This document shows positions 8,821 to 17,893 of a stretch of 64,000 bases of DNA, in pieces. Within the stretch, counting starts at the first letter, position 1. Each line of letters starts with the position of its first letter. Under the pieces are notes generated by a model that worked only from the letters and a program-made list of their open reading frames with translations, ran no database searches and was not told where the DNA came from. The position numbers were made by a program, and so were the translations under genes. The DNA comes from Cellvibrio sp. PSBB023 (GTDB lineage Bacteria; Pseudomonadota; Gammaproteobacteria; Pseudomonadales; Cellvibrionaceae): positions 2,356,001 to 2,420,000 of the forward strand of contig NZ_CP019799.1 of the NCBI RefSeq assembly GCF_002007605.1. The letters are read 5' to 3'.

Positions 8821-9477
8821 TCAGTCGTTCAAGGTCACAATCATCAGGCTGCCTTCAAATTTTTTCGGTTGTAGTGCCAGCCAAATCAAATGTTCGGTGG
8901 GCCATTTTTTGTCGCACTTATCGATGAGATCCAAAAATGGCTGGCGCCCCGGGTCAGCCAGTACGAGTTTTTTCACCCCCGCCGATGCCGCGCGCTTGAG
9001 CATGGCAAACCACTCATCGGCCAGCTCATCCCAAAAGCAAATATCGCCCCCGACAATCACATCGTAATTGGCCAGATCTTTCTTTTTCATCTGCTTCATG
9101 GAACAGATTAACTTTTCCACTTTGACCGCATTTAAATCGGCTTGGGCATCCAAAAAGGGAAATACATCGGTATCTACATCCATGCCCGTCACCTTGCAGC
9201 CTTGGCGTGCAAAGAAAATCGACGTAGGCCCCCAACCGCAACCCACATCCAGCACCCGTGTATTTTTACGTGGGCGATGCTCACTGAAATAATCCATTAG
9301 CAGATAACTGGAATCCCAATGGCGATCGCCATGAACACTGGGCGCTACACGTTTTTTGATTTTTTTAAGGGTGGGATTTTTGTCGGTAAACAACCACACA
9401 CCATAGGCACTCAATGTGTGTTTAACCGGAGGGGCGATAAGTTCAGGCACGATGAATCCTTTATTGGCAATACGCAT
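8821..9477 (-). CDS. Class I SAM-dependent methyltransferase (Nnt1/METTL-like)
   Basis: 218 residues from the ATG at 9477; the frame stays open to an ATG at 9516 and a GTG at 9525, so the start is uncertain. Motif I is clear (VLDVGCGWGPTSIFFARQG), followed by the acidic ribose-binding MDVDTDVF and motif IV NYDVIVGGDICFW. The order resembles lysine or nicotinamide N-methyltransferase-like proteins (Methyltransf_16 group). Substrate is unknown. It is downstream of no obvious operon partner. Confidence 0.8.
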   Translation of the reverse strand: MRIANKGFIVPELIAPPVKHTLSAYGVWLFTDKNPTLKKIKKRVAPSVHGDRHWDSSYLLMDYFSEHRPRKNTRVLDVGCGWGPTSIFFARQGCKVTGMDVDTDVFPFLDAQADLNAVKVEKLICSMKQMKKKDLANYDVIVGGDICFWDELADEWFAMLKRAASAGVKKLVLADPGRQPFLDLIDKCDKKWPTEHLIWLALQPKKFEGSLMIVTLND

Positions 9478-9786
9478 TGGGCACCCGGCTTCCCCCAACA
9501 ATCGACAAGCCGGCATTTCATGCACGCAGTCTATGAACTATTTGTTACCGTTTTTTAACAGTATTGCGCACACTACGCCATGACTAATTGCACAAACACT
9601 GACGCTGGATAGCAGCAGCACCCAACAATTATCAATACCCAAAGCATTGCGAGTCTCAATCACCACACCAACCATAAGCAAAACTTATCAGCAAGATCAC
9701 AAAAGCTGATTATGCTTATCCCCAAGAAGCCTCTACCCTAGCCCCCAACCCCTACTGCGTGGGAAGGCCCTTTTCTGGAGAAGCCA

Positions 9787-10881
9787 ATGTCCGTTTTATT
9801 TGACCGATTTACCCTCAAAGATATTGAACTGCGCAACCGTATTGCCGTACCCCCTATGTGCCAATACAGCGCGATAGATGGCCTGAGTAATGACTGGCAC
9901 CTTGCGCATTACACCGGCATGGCGCGCGGTGGTGCCGGGTTAGTGATTGTGGAAGCAACGGGTGTCTCCCCCGAGGGACGCATCAGCCCCGGTTGCCTGG
10001 GGCTGTGGAGTGATGATCACATCCCCGGTCTTGCGCAAATCGCCGCCGCCATCAAAAAAGCCGGCGCTGTGCCCGGCATTCAAATTGCCCACGCCGGGCG
10101 CAAAGCAAGTGCGAATCGCCCCTGGGAAGGCGACGACCATATTACCGCTGGCGATGCGCGCGGCTGGCAAACCATTTCTCCCTCGGCGATTGCCTTTGGT
10201 GGCGACCTTAGCCAAGTGCCACAGGAAATGTCCCTCGCCGATATCCACCGAGTCACCGCCGATTTTGCCGCTGCCGCCCAACGCGCACGCGCTGCCGGTT
10301 TTGAGTGGTTGGAATTGCATTTTGCCCACGGTTATCTCGCGCAAAGTTTTTTCTCAACCCACGCTAATCAACGCACAGATCAATACGGTGGAAACCTGGA
10401 AAACCGCAGCCGCTTTTTATTGGAAACACTCGCCGCGGTGCGCCATGTGTGGCCAGAAAATTTACCGCTGGCGGCGCGCTTTGGCGTGATTGAATACGAT
10501 GGTCGCGACGAACAAACCCTCGCGGAATCCATTCAGTTGAGCAAACAATTCCGCACCAATGGCCTCGACTTTTTGAGTGTGAGCATTGGCTTTTCAACAC
10601 CAACCGCCAATATCCCCTGGGCACCTGCATTTCTTGCCCCGATCGCCGAGCAAGTGCGCAATCAAACCGGCTTACCCGTTGCATCCGCCTGGGGGTTTAG
10701 CACACCACAACTGGCCGAACAGGCTATTGCTAATCAGCAATTGGATCTGGTCATGATTGGTCGCCCGCACCTGGCAAATCCGCACTGGCCATATCACGCC
10801 GCACGCGAATTAGGCGTAGAAAAATCCGCGTGGATTTTGCCCGCACCCTACGCCCATTGGCTCGAGCGCTACAGAAGCTGA
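9787..10881 (+). CDS. Old yellow enzyme family NADPH:flavin oxidoreductase (NamA/XenA type)
   Basis: 364 residues. FMN-binding old yellow enzyme of the YqjM/NamA/XenA class. It has the class-specific PPMCQYS near residue 25, where the Cys tunes the flavin, the substrate-binding HAGRKAS, and HFAHGYLAQSFFS with N and Y further on. A good GGAG ribosome site precedes the ATG. Members reduce the C=C bond of enones and also nitro compounds, probably as detoxification. It is followed 36 bases later by a GGDEF gene and may share its transcript. Confidence 0.92.
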   Translation: MSVLFDRFTLKDIELRNRIAVPPMCQYSAIDGLSNDWHLAHYTGMARGGAGLVIVEATGVSPEGRISPGCLGLWSDDHIPGLAQIAAAIKKAGAVPGIQIAHAGRKASANRPWEGDDHITAGDARGWQTISPSAIAFGGDLSQVPQEMSLADIHRVTADFAAAAQRARAAGFEWLELHFAHGYLAQSFFSTHANQRTDQYGGNLENRSRFLLETLAAVRHVWPENLPLAARFGVIEYDGRDEQTLAESIQLSKQFRTNGLDFLSVSIGFSTPTANIPWAPAFLAPIAEQVRNQTGLPVASAWGFSTPQLAEQAIANQQLDLVMIGRPHLANPHWPYHAARELGVEKSAWILPAPYAHWLERYRS

Positions 10882-10917
10882 TTGCAGTTTTATGACGTTA
10901 TCTTGCGAGGGGAAAAT

Positions 10918-12633
10918 GTGTATTATGGTGACATCCCCCACGCAAAAGGCCATCCATTGTTTAAACACAATAGCTTTCGCATCAGGCTCGCCTTGTGGTT
11001 TGGCGGGCTCTCACTCTTTACCCTGCTCAGCGTTGGTATTTACGCAGGCTGGCTAACAGCGACGCAAATAAAAGTGACCGCCGGCGAGGCCATACACGCC
11101 AATGCCATGGCCGCTGCCGAGCTGCTGGGAGCCAACCTGTACGAACGCGAAATGGATATCGCCCTGGTTAGCCAAGCGCCGCATTTTGTGCGCGGCGACT
11201 TGAGTGATCCTGATGTTTTAAGCTCACTGGATCGCCGCTTGGATATGCGCAATGAATTTGCCTGGTTAGGTGTGGTCGATGCGGAAGGCACTGTTATTCA
11301 AGCGACGAATAATATGCTGGTAGGCCAATCGGTCGCACAGCGCCCCTGGTTTATCGCCGGGTTACAAGGCGTATACAGCGGTGATGTTCACGAAGCACTC
11401 TTGCTCGCCAAACTCCTCCCCAATCCACACGCCGATGAACCGCTGCGCTTTATCGATTTCGCCGCACCTATCCACAATCGCGAAGGCAAATTGGTTGGTG
11501 TTGTAGCGGCACACGCCCACTGGAATTGGGTCACTGAAACCGTACAGGCCGTTGCCAATCGCCGCGAGCACGCAAGTGATTCAGAAGTTTTGATTGTCAG
11601 TAGCACCGGCAACGTGCTCTACCCACAAGCCTTGGCAGGTGTAAGCCGACTGCCCGATAATTTGCCACACAATAAACATTACTCCATCGTCACCTGGGAT
11701 GACGGGCGCGATTACCTGACCAGCCAAGTCACGGTAGATGCACGTTCAAACAGTAATTTCGGCTGGCGTATTGTGGTGCGGCAACCGCTGGAAAATGCAT
11801 TGGCTCCCATATACGCCATGTACTCCCGTTTTTTTATTCTGGCATTAATCGCCGTATTATTATTTTCACTGTTGGCTTGGCGTTTAGCACAAACTATTAG
11901 TAAACCGATTGAACAACTTGCTGCCGCCGCACGCTGCATAAAACTCAACACCAGCGCACCACGCTACCCTACCGACACCAGCTTGAGCGAAGTCGCGCAG
12001 TTAAGTAGCGCCATGCAATCCATGACGGAATCCCTGTTAACCCGCGAACGCGAACTGGAATTGCTCAATCAAACACTGGAACAACAAGTATTGCAGCGCA
12101 CCGAGGCATTGGCCGCCGCCAATAAACTACTGGAACACCTTGCCACTATCGACCCACTCACCGGCACCAACAACCGTCGTCGCTTTGATGAAAAATTGGA
12201 AGACTGCGCACGCATGGGCAAACGCACCGGGCGCGGCTTTTCCATTTTGTTACTGGATGCCGATCACTTCAAAAAAGTAAACGACAATTACGGCCACCCC
12301 GTGGGTGATGCCGTGTTACAACAAATCGCCACACTCATCACCAATAACACTCGCGCCACCGACTTTGTCGCGCGCTACGGCGGCGAAGAATTTGTCGTCA
12401 TACTACCCGACGCCCCCAGCGAAACCGAAGTCCGCACCGTCGCCGAGAAAATTCGTACCGCTATAGAAAGCGCCCCCTTCCCCAGCGTGGGTCACATGAC
12501 CATGAGCATCGGCAGCAGCACCTGGCACCCCAACGACTCAAGCACCACCCAAGTCATCCAACGCGCCGACGAAGCCCTCTACACCGCCAAAGCCTCTGGC
12601 CGCAACCGCGTAGTTGCTTACGGACAGCAGTAA
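10918..12633 (+). CDS. Membrane-bound CACHE-HAMP-GGDEF diguanylate cyclase
   Basis: 571 residues from the GTG at 10918, which has GAGGGG five bases upstream; a TTG at 10882 directly after the previous stop lacks such a site. Membrane helices lie near 25-45 and 305-325, flanking a periplasmic double-CACHE sensor (VVDAEGTVIQATN, FIDFAAPIHNREGKLVGV). A HAMP segment (KPIEQLAAAARCI) and a coiled coil (RERELELLNQTLEQQV) lead to the GGDEF domain. The catalytic motif is RYGGEEFVVILP, and the inhibitory RATD sits five residues before it. It should make c-di-GMP in response to a small periplasmic ligand and show product inhibition. Confidence 0.93.
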   Translation: MYYGDIPHAKGHPLFKHNSFRIRLALWFGGLSLFTLLSVGIYAGWLTATQIKVTAGEAIHANAMAAAELLGANLYEREMDIALVSQAPHFVRGDLSDPDVLSSLDRRLDMRNEFAWLGVVDAEGTVIQATNNMLVGQSVAQRPWFIAGLQGVYSGDVHEALLLAKLLPNPHADEPLRFIDFAAPIHNREGKLVGVVAAHAHWNWVTETVQAVANRREHASDSEVLIVSSTGNVLYPQALAGVSRLPDNLPHNKHYSIVTWDDGRDYLTSQVTVDARSNSNFGWRIVVRQPLENALAPIYAMYSRFFILALIAVLLFSLLAWRLAQTISKPIEQLAAAARCIKLNTSAPRYPTDTSLSEVAQLSSAMQSMTESLLTRERELELLNQTLEQQVLQRTEALAAANKLLEHLATIDPLTGTNNRRRFDEKLEDCARMGKRTGRGFSILLLDADHFKKVNDNYGHPVGDAVLQQIATLITNNTRATDFVARYGGEEFVVILPDAPSETEVRTVAEKIRTAIESAPFPSVGHMTMSIGSSTWHPNDSSTTQVIQRADEALYTAKASGRNRVVAYGQQ

Positions 12634-12951
12634 TTCATTCCTTGCAGATGAAAATAAAAAGCAAGGAGGATATAGTTCGGAATCAAATTGGCAAACTAAT
12701 CTTTATCTCTTGCCATGTGAACTGCGCCGCACATTGAAATTAGAACATTTCGCGAGCTGTGTTTAGGTGCTGGCGCGAGGGAAGCTGTAACATATTCAGG
12801 CCCCCTTTTGTCAACCCACTTATTCAATTTTGAAGAAGTAAAGCAACAAACCCTATCAATCACAAGTCGTTCAAACATAATATTGTTGACACTTAATCGA
12901 CATAGGGAAGCACAACAGTGATCTTAACAATGTCAAACTTGGAGAAATACT
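12634..12951. other. 318-base stretch without a supported gene
   Basis: Contains a good AAGGAGG near 12662-12668 with no usable start after it, and a 60-codon minus-strand frame (12696-12878) that resembles nothing I know. It marks the change from the GC-richer DNA on the left to the AT-rich patch on the right. It could hold a decayed gene. Confidence 0.35.
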
Positions 12952-13173
12952 ATGCTTTGGGACTTACTACAGCAATCGCAAATAAAAAGCACTCGTCAAT
13001 CAGCAGATTCTGCAGATCTTAAAGCAAGCCTCGCACAAGCAAACGTTGAGCAGCTAGAGGCACAAGTTCAAACACTTTCTTTGGCATGCCAAGCAATGTG
13101 GGAGCCTATAGGAAAAAACTTACAACAAAGGCTAAAAAGGAAATTTTTTAGCCTGGCAAAGAAGATATGCTAG
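12952..13173 (+). CDS. Small coiled-coil protein, possibly C-terminally truncated
   Basis: 73 residues with GGAG seven bases before the ATG. It starts LWDLLQQSQI, then has a heptad region (LKASLAQANVEQLEAQVQTLSLACQAMWE cannot be quoted whole; it spans residues 24-52). From memory, similar bacterial proteins share this start and a LACQALWELL-like segment, then continue into an IDLRDG motif and a zinc ribbon. Here the frame ends soon after the coiled coil with a basic tail, and I could not recover the rest in other frames. It may be a shortened or decayed copy. Function unknown. Confidence 0.5.
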   Translation: MLWDLLQQSQIKSTRQSADSADLKASLAQANVEQLEAQVQTLSLACQAMWEPIGKNLQQRLKRKFFSLAKKIC

Positions 13174-13284
13174 CCCTACAACACCCAGCGCACGGACTTA
13201 TCAAGCCCCACAATTGACCATCACACATAAGTATACATTCGCACTGAACGGACCCAAAAAAGCAAATTAAAAGGACCTGAAAAA

Positions 13285-13764
13285 ATGAAAATTCGACAAG
13301 CTGAAATTAAGGACACAAAAGAAATTCTTGCTTTAATAAAAGCAAAAGCTGAATTTGATAACCACCTTGATTCATTATTAGCAACAGAAAAAAGTATCAC
13401 CGAAGCATTCTTTAGTACTTCTCCCAAATCATGGGCAATCGTTGCTGAAATTGATTCACAACTGGTTGGGATAGCGACTTATTATAATATCTACTCTACA
13501 TTCAAAGCCAAACCAGGAATCTGGCTTGATGATCTTTTTATTTACCCGCAGTATAGAAACATGGGCATTGGGAAAGCCCTTATAAAAAAACTATGCTTCA
13601 TTGCTCAAGAAAATGGCTGTTGTCGCCTTGATTGGATTGTTGCTTGCGACAATAAAAATGGAACAGAATTTTATGAATATCTAGGAGCAAAGATATTTGA
13701 AGAAGTGCGCCACGCAAGGCTAGATGAAATCGCTATAAGTAGATTATTAGATAACAATGTATAA
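13285..13764 (+). CDS. GNAT family N-acetyltransferase
   Basis: 159 residues. The acetyl-CoA-binding signature is clear: LDDLFIYPQYRNMGIGKALIKKL (residues about 86-108, with R/Q-x-x-G-x-G/A as YRNMGIGKA). A later segment, NKNGTEFYEYLGAKIFEEVR, is the usual GNAT beta-6/7 end. The substrate may be a small amine or a protein N-terminus. The gene is AT-rich and lies in a patch with different base composition, so recent gain is plausible. Confidence 0.85.
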   Translation: MKIRQAEIKDTKEILALIKAKAEFDNHLDSLLATEKSITEAFFSTSPKSWAIVAEIDSQLVGIATYYNIYSTFKAKPGIWLDDLFIYPQYRNMGIGKALIKKLCFIAQENGCCRLDWIVACDNKNGTEFYEYLGAKIFEEVRHARLDEIAISRLLDNNV

Positions 13765-13873
13765 CAGCACTATTTTACATATTAATGGTATTTAACTTTA
13801 TAAAGGTGTATTTCTCGCTCATCTTTACCACAACATAGCAGCGTTCGAGCTTGCAGCTTAATAGGAGTAAAAA

Positions 13874-14308
13874 ATGGAAGACCTATACATTAGATATATT
13901 CATTTCTTGGGCATCATATTGCTAAGCGCAACACTGTTTTATGAGTTAATTTCTTTTTCCCGCACCTTAACTAATGCTCAGTTAAAAAAGCTTTTATGGG
14001 TTGATGCTTTGCTTGGCATCAGTGCAGTTATTGTTCTGATTTCAGGTGGCTTGCTTTGGGGTAGCTTTGGAAAACCCAGTGAGTTTTACACAAAGAATCC
14101 AATTTTTCATATCAAGCTAACAATATTTTTTCTAATTGCGATAATTTCAATTTTTCCCACTTGGTTTTTATTGAAAAACCGAAAATCAACTGAAGCGGTA
14201 ATAAGCACCCCTAGCTATGTGTTATATATTATTAAGGTTGAAGCGGCATTATTAATCGCAATTCCTCTGCTTGCGGTATTAATGGCACGTGGTATTGGCT
14301 TAGCATAA
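13874..14308 (+). CDS. DUF2214 family membrane protein
   Basis: 144 residues with four membrane helices. YIHFLGIILLSATLFYEL at the start and the ending LLAVLMARGIG are typical of DUF2214 inner-membrane proteins of unknown function. AGGAG precedes the ATG. It sits in the AT-rich patch between an acetyltransferase and a phosphodiesterase-like gene; no shared function is evident. Confidence 0.82.
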   Translation: MEDLYIRYIHFLGIILLSATLFYELISFSRTLTNAQLKKLLWVDALLGISAVIVLISGGLLWGSFGKPSEFYTKNPIFHIKLTIFFLIAIISIFPTWFLLKNRKSTEAVISTPSYVLYIIKVEAALLIAIPLLAVLMARGIGLA

Positions 14309-14406
14309 TCACCACATACCTCGCATCTAAAAAATCACTGCGCGATACTTATTTTAAGTAACCAGATTGAAAGTTTTTACCCCTATTAACATTATCAGGG
14401 AGCCCC

Positions 14407-15330
14407 ATGTTTAAAATATTTTCGATACTCCTAAGTGTGATTAGTGGGTTTTTTATATTTATTTTTATTAACACACCAGAACTGAAGGAGTCCGGCCAGT
14501 TAGTTGCATACCGCGGTGGAGGGCAAATTGTCGACTATAAAAAGCTTGGAAAAGATGGCTGTACCGCCAAGGTTATCGTTCAGTCCGAAAATGCTCATAT
14601 CGAAAATACCATTGAGTCAATCAGGGATGCTAATAGTGCAGGATTCGATGTTATCCACATTAATATTCATCGATCAAAAGACAACAACTTTGTGCTATTC
14701 CACGATTGGACATTAGATTGTGCTACAAATGGCAAAGGAGAGGTAGCCGCAAGCGAGGCCAGTCTACTTACCGAACTGGATGCAGGTTACGGTTATACCT
14801 TTGATGATGGACAACACTTTCCGTTTAGGAACAAAGGATATCGCATAAGCCATTTAACAACGATTTTAGATCAGTACCCACATAAAGAATTTTGGTTCAA
14901 CCTCAAGAATAATGATGAGGCATCCTTTGTGGCACTGCATGAGTTGCTAAGGTCTAGATATGGAGATCGGCTATCAGATCTCGTTATCATTTCAAGCGAA
15001 AAAGGAGTGAATTGGTTTCAGCGGGAGGCGCCAAAACTAAAAGTGATTAGCATAGAGTCGACCAAAGAATGTGTTAAACAATATATGGTGTACGGATGGA
15101 GCGGAATCTTCCCGGAAGCTTGCTCGAATCGCCCCATACTCATTCCACCAGACAAAGCGAAATACCTGTGGGGATACCCGCGAAGATTCGCTGCATTAGC
15201 GCAAGAGAATGGAAGTGATATCTACCTTTGGACAGAACACAGATTACTACAAGACCACACATTAGACATTGAAAATGGCATAGGCGTAGTAACAGGCGAT
15301 GTTCACGGCGTAAAAACTATTTTGCGTTAA
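14407..15330 (+). CDS. Glycerophosphodiester phosphodiesterase-fold protein with altered metal-site residues
   Basis: 307 residues with an N-terminal membrane helix (about 4-23), so it faces the periplasm. The GDPD frame is visible: VAYRGGG (35-39), ENT (66-68), FDVIHINIHRSKDNNFVLF (80-98) and HDWTLD (99-104). In classical enzymes the first block is HRG and the third has E-x-D. Here these are Y35-R-G and H84-I-N86, so three usual metal or acid-base residues are changed, while H99 and D100 stay. It is either an inactive relative or a subfamily with a different chemistry. AGGGAG precedes the ATG. It is convergent with a lipoprotein gene. Confidence 0.75.
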   Translation: MFKIFSILLSVISGFFIFIFINTPELKESGQLVAYRGGGQIVDYKKLGKDGCTAKVIVQSENAHIENTIESIRDANSAGFDVIHINIHRSKDNNFVLFHDWTLDCATNGKGEVAASEASLLTELDAGYGYTFDDGQHFPFRNKGYRISHLTTILDQYPHKEFWFNLKNNDEASFVALHELLRSRYGDRLSDLVIISSEKGVNWFQREAPKLKVISIESTKECVKQYMVYGWSGIFPEACSNRPILIPPDKAKYLWGYPRRFAALAQENGSDIYLWTEHRLLQDHTLDIENGIGVVTGDVHGVKTILR

Positions 15331-15418
15331 TAAGGCTTATTAATTTACACATTTTATGTGCAGGACCAGCCCTCATGAAAAGTAGATCATCAAGAATAAA
15401 CGTCGCTGACTTTTCAAC

Positions 15419-16123
15419 TTAAAAATGCGAATGACCATGGTGATCAAACATTTCATGCTGGATTTTTAGTACAAACGGATCGCGCTCCATATCACCCAGA
15501 TCAGTGTATTCAATTGTACGATAGCGCTTGGTATCGTTAAGCGAAAAAGGAGCGTTTTCGTTCACATACAACCGGGCCACTTCAGTCGTAGTTTTTTGTT
15601 TGCCCAGTATAGTGGTGACGCGTGCAGCGAGCGATATCTGGGGTAACCATAGAACTTCATAGAAAACGCCATTTACCTCGCCAGCATAAAGAACACTTTT
15701 CCAGCCGTGAAAATCCGAGGCATATTTTATAGGAGTTAATACACGCAAAATATCCGGGTTAATAGCGAATACTTGCCATTGCTGGTGAATGCCAAGCAAA
15801 TTGAGATCAATTGGTGAGTATTCGATAACCTGGCGATCCGCATGAAATATTTTGCTATAAAACCATAAATCATTTGTAGTTTTAGTCCAGCGTTCGCCGG
15901 TATTGTTGGCGAGATAAAACCATTCAACCGCGCTGGCACTACGTACCAGTCTCGCGCGATTAACAATAGTATCACTAGAGATTGTCGTGACAAATTCTGC
16001 AGCTAATGGCGGCAGATTTTTTGTATTCACGTTAAGTGGCAACGGCTCACCCAATTCACCACTCTGGAGCGCGCATCCAGCGCTGAGCAGGCAAGCCAAT
16101 AATAAAACACAATAAAATTTCAT
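15419..16123 (-). CDS. Putative lipoprotein of unknown function, coupled to alkaline phosphatase
   Basis: 234 residues. The start MKFYCVLLLACLLSAGC has a type II signal peptide with lipobox LSAGC. The mature part is rich in beta strands (VEWFYLANNTGERW, WQVFAINPDILRVL) and ends in a His-rich HEMFDHHGHSHF. Its ATG overlaps the stop of the upstream phosphatase gene as TAATG, so the two are translated together. I do not recognise the family; the His-rich tail could bind metal, which would fit a zinc-dependent partner (inference). Confidence 0.7.
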   Translation of the reverse strand: MKFYCVLLLACLLSAGCALQSGELGEPLPLNVNTKNLPPLAAEFVTTISSDTIVNRARLVRSASAVEWFYLANNTGERWTKTTNDLWFYSKIFHADRQVIEYSPIDLNLLGIHQQWQVFAINPDILRVLTPIKYASDFHGWKSVLYAGEVNGVFYEVLWLPQISLAARVTTILGKQKTTTEVARLYVNENAPFSLNDTKRYRTIEYTDLGDMERDPFVLKIQHEMFDHHGHSHF

Positions 16124-17709
16124 TATTTATTCTGCTGATTCAGACCAAGGGCATCGGTCATGATGTGATAAATAATGTGTTGTTCTTGCACACCGCGAAA
16201 TAAATGGGCGTTCGGCCCCAATGCATAAATACCAACATCTTCGCCGCCGTGGGTTTCCGATGCGAGAGGTACTGTAGCTTCTTGCATATAGGCAGGGCTA
16301 GCAGTATCCACATCGCTTAAGTCAGGGCGTGCGGCTGTGCCCTTATAAGTGGCTGCAATTGCGCTTTCACTTTTCCCATTAAATTCGCGTCGATTTTTTC
16401 CCCCAGTAAAACCGGGGCCATTGGCGTAACCGAGAGTCGTATAAGGCAATCCCATAGTGTCCGTTGATAACTCTCCATTTGCTCGCGTTTTACCTAAAAT
16501 AGGATTGCCGCGCTCAGGGTATCCCGCAATGGTAAAGGTATGGCTGTGATCCGCCGTAACCACAATTAAGGTATCACGCGGGTCTGTCATTGCCGTTGCT
16601 GCCTTAACCGCATCCGACAATGCAATTGCATCCGTTAAGGCGCGATAAGCATTGCCTGCGTGGTGCGCGTGATCAATTCGACCACCTTCTACCATTAAAT
16701 AAAATCCTTTTTTGTGCTGTTGCAACATAGCGATGGCTTTTTGGGTCATTTCAGCCAGCGATGGTTCACCTGCAATGTCCTGTGCGCGATCGGCTTCGTA
16801 ACGCATGTGTGACGGTTCAAATAATCCCAATAGATATTGGGTCTTTTTCGGGTCTACGTCATCAAATAACTGCTTGTTCCACACGTAAGCCGACTGCGGA
16901 TATTTAGCCAACCATTCTTGATGTAAATTGCGGCCATCGCGACGCATGCCAGTGCGACCCGTATATTCCGGGTCCGCTTCTGTTTCTGCATAAAATTGTT
17001 TGCGCCCACCGCCCATCACTACTTCAATGCCATTGCCGTAGGAAAATTCCAACAATTGCAGTGCAATATCTTTTACCGTCGCGCCCTCGGGCAAATTTGC
17101 ATCAGCTTCCCATTCGCGGTCAGGCACATGGGCATAATTGGTTGCCGGCGTGGCGTGAGTAACGCGCGCGGTGGTTACAATGCCCGTGGCTAACCCACGT
17201 ATTTCAGCTTGTTCAAGAATGGTTTTTATACTCGCGGCAGCCACAACATCGGCGTTGCTTTCTGTGCGCGCCAGGGTTTGATTGACAGAGATAGCACCAT
17301 CATTCGCTTTTATACCTGTAACCAAGGCCGTTGCCGTGGGCGCAGAGTCGGATGTCTGTTGATTCGCACTGGCCGTGACACTCAACGCAAAATAGGGAAA
17401 TTTTTCAAATGCCAAGCGATTACTTTCACCGTCGCGCTGCTGTAATTGCCCTTCAAGAATTCGCGCCGCAGTTACGGTGGAAATGCCCATGCCATCACCT
17501 ACAAATAAAATGACATTTTTTGCACGATCACCCACATAAGCATTTTGTTTTGCGACACGCAGTGCTGCCTGCCCCGAGTCATACCAATAAGCAGGGGTAT
17601 TAAATTCAGCAGCAGCTTTGCTGGTCGCCGCTTGAGCACATAACAACGGCGCATTTACAGCACACATCAAGCTCAGTAGACCACAGGAAAAACGTTTACC
17701 ACGACTCAT
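16123..17709 (-). CDS. Secreted alkaline phosphatase (PhoA family)
   Basis: 528 residues from the ATG at 17709; the frame is open 20 codons further up without a better ribosome site. A signal peptide ends near AQAATS. Family motifs: NVILFVGDGMGIST (first metal Asp), TSDSAPTATALVTG with the nucleophilic Ser, VEGGRIDHAHHAGN, TADHSHTF and ETHGGEDVGIYALGP. It hydrolyses phosphate monoesters in the periplasm with zinc and magnesium. Length is near the family norm for this subgroup. It is followed by a one-base-overlapping lipoprotein gene. Confidence 0.92.
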   Translation of the reverse strand: MSRGKRFSCGLLSLMCAVNAPLLCAQAATSKAAAEFNTPAYWYDSGQAALRVAKQNAYVGDRAKNVILFVGDGMGISTVTAARILEGQLQQRDGESNRLAFEKFPYFALSVTASANQQTSDSAPTATALVTGIKANDGAISVNQTLARTESNADVVAAASIKTILEQAEIRGLATGIVTTARVTHATPATNYAHVPDREWEADANLPEGATVKDIALQLLEFSYGNGIEVVMGGGRKQFYAETEADPEYTGRTGMRRDGRNLHQEWLAKYPQSAYVWNKQLFDDVDPKKTQYLLGLFEPSHMRYEADRAQDIAGEPSLAEMTQKAIAMLQQHKKGFYLMVEGGRIDHAHHAGNAYRALTDAIALSDAVKAATAMTDPRDTLIVVTADHSHTFTIAGYPERGNPILGKTRANGELSTDTMGLPYTTLGYANGPGFTGGKNRREFNGKSESAIAATYKGTAARPDLSDVDTASPAYMQEATVPLASETHGGEDVGIYALGPNAHLFRGVQEQHIIYHIMTDALGLNQQNK

Positions 17710-17893
17710 GAATAACACCTGGCAGAGGGATAGACTGCGCAATACCGCGCAAATGTGCCCCTGATTCACAACAATCAGGGAGGATTCCGGGGATGCTATT
17801 GCGCTATACGAGATGAGTCAATGACGTTTACGGCAATAACAGCTTACAATAGGGGCTCTTATCACCCGAAACCAAGGGAAGATACATAGCCTT

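Noticed and set aside
9947..10489. 180-codon plus-strand frame inside the old yellow enzyme gene
   Set aside because: Overlaps a well-supported gene in another frame; no family features, low-complexity Pro/Ala.
12696..12878. 60-codon minus-strand frame in a gene-poor gap
   Set aside because: No ribosome site, no family pattern; kept only as a comment on possible gene remnants.
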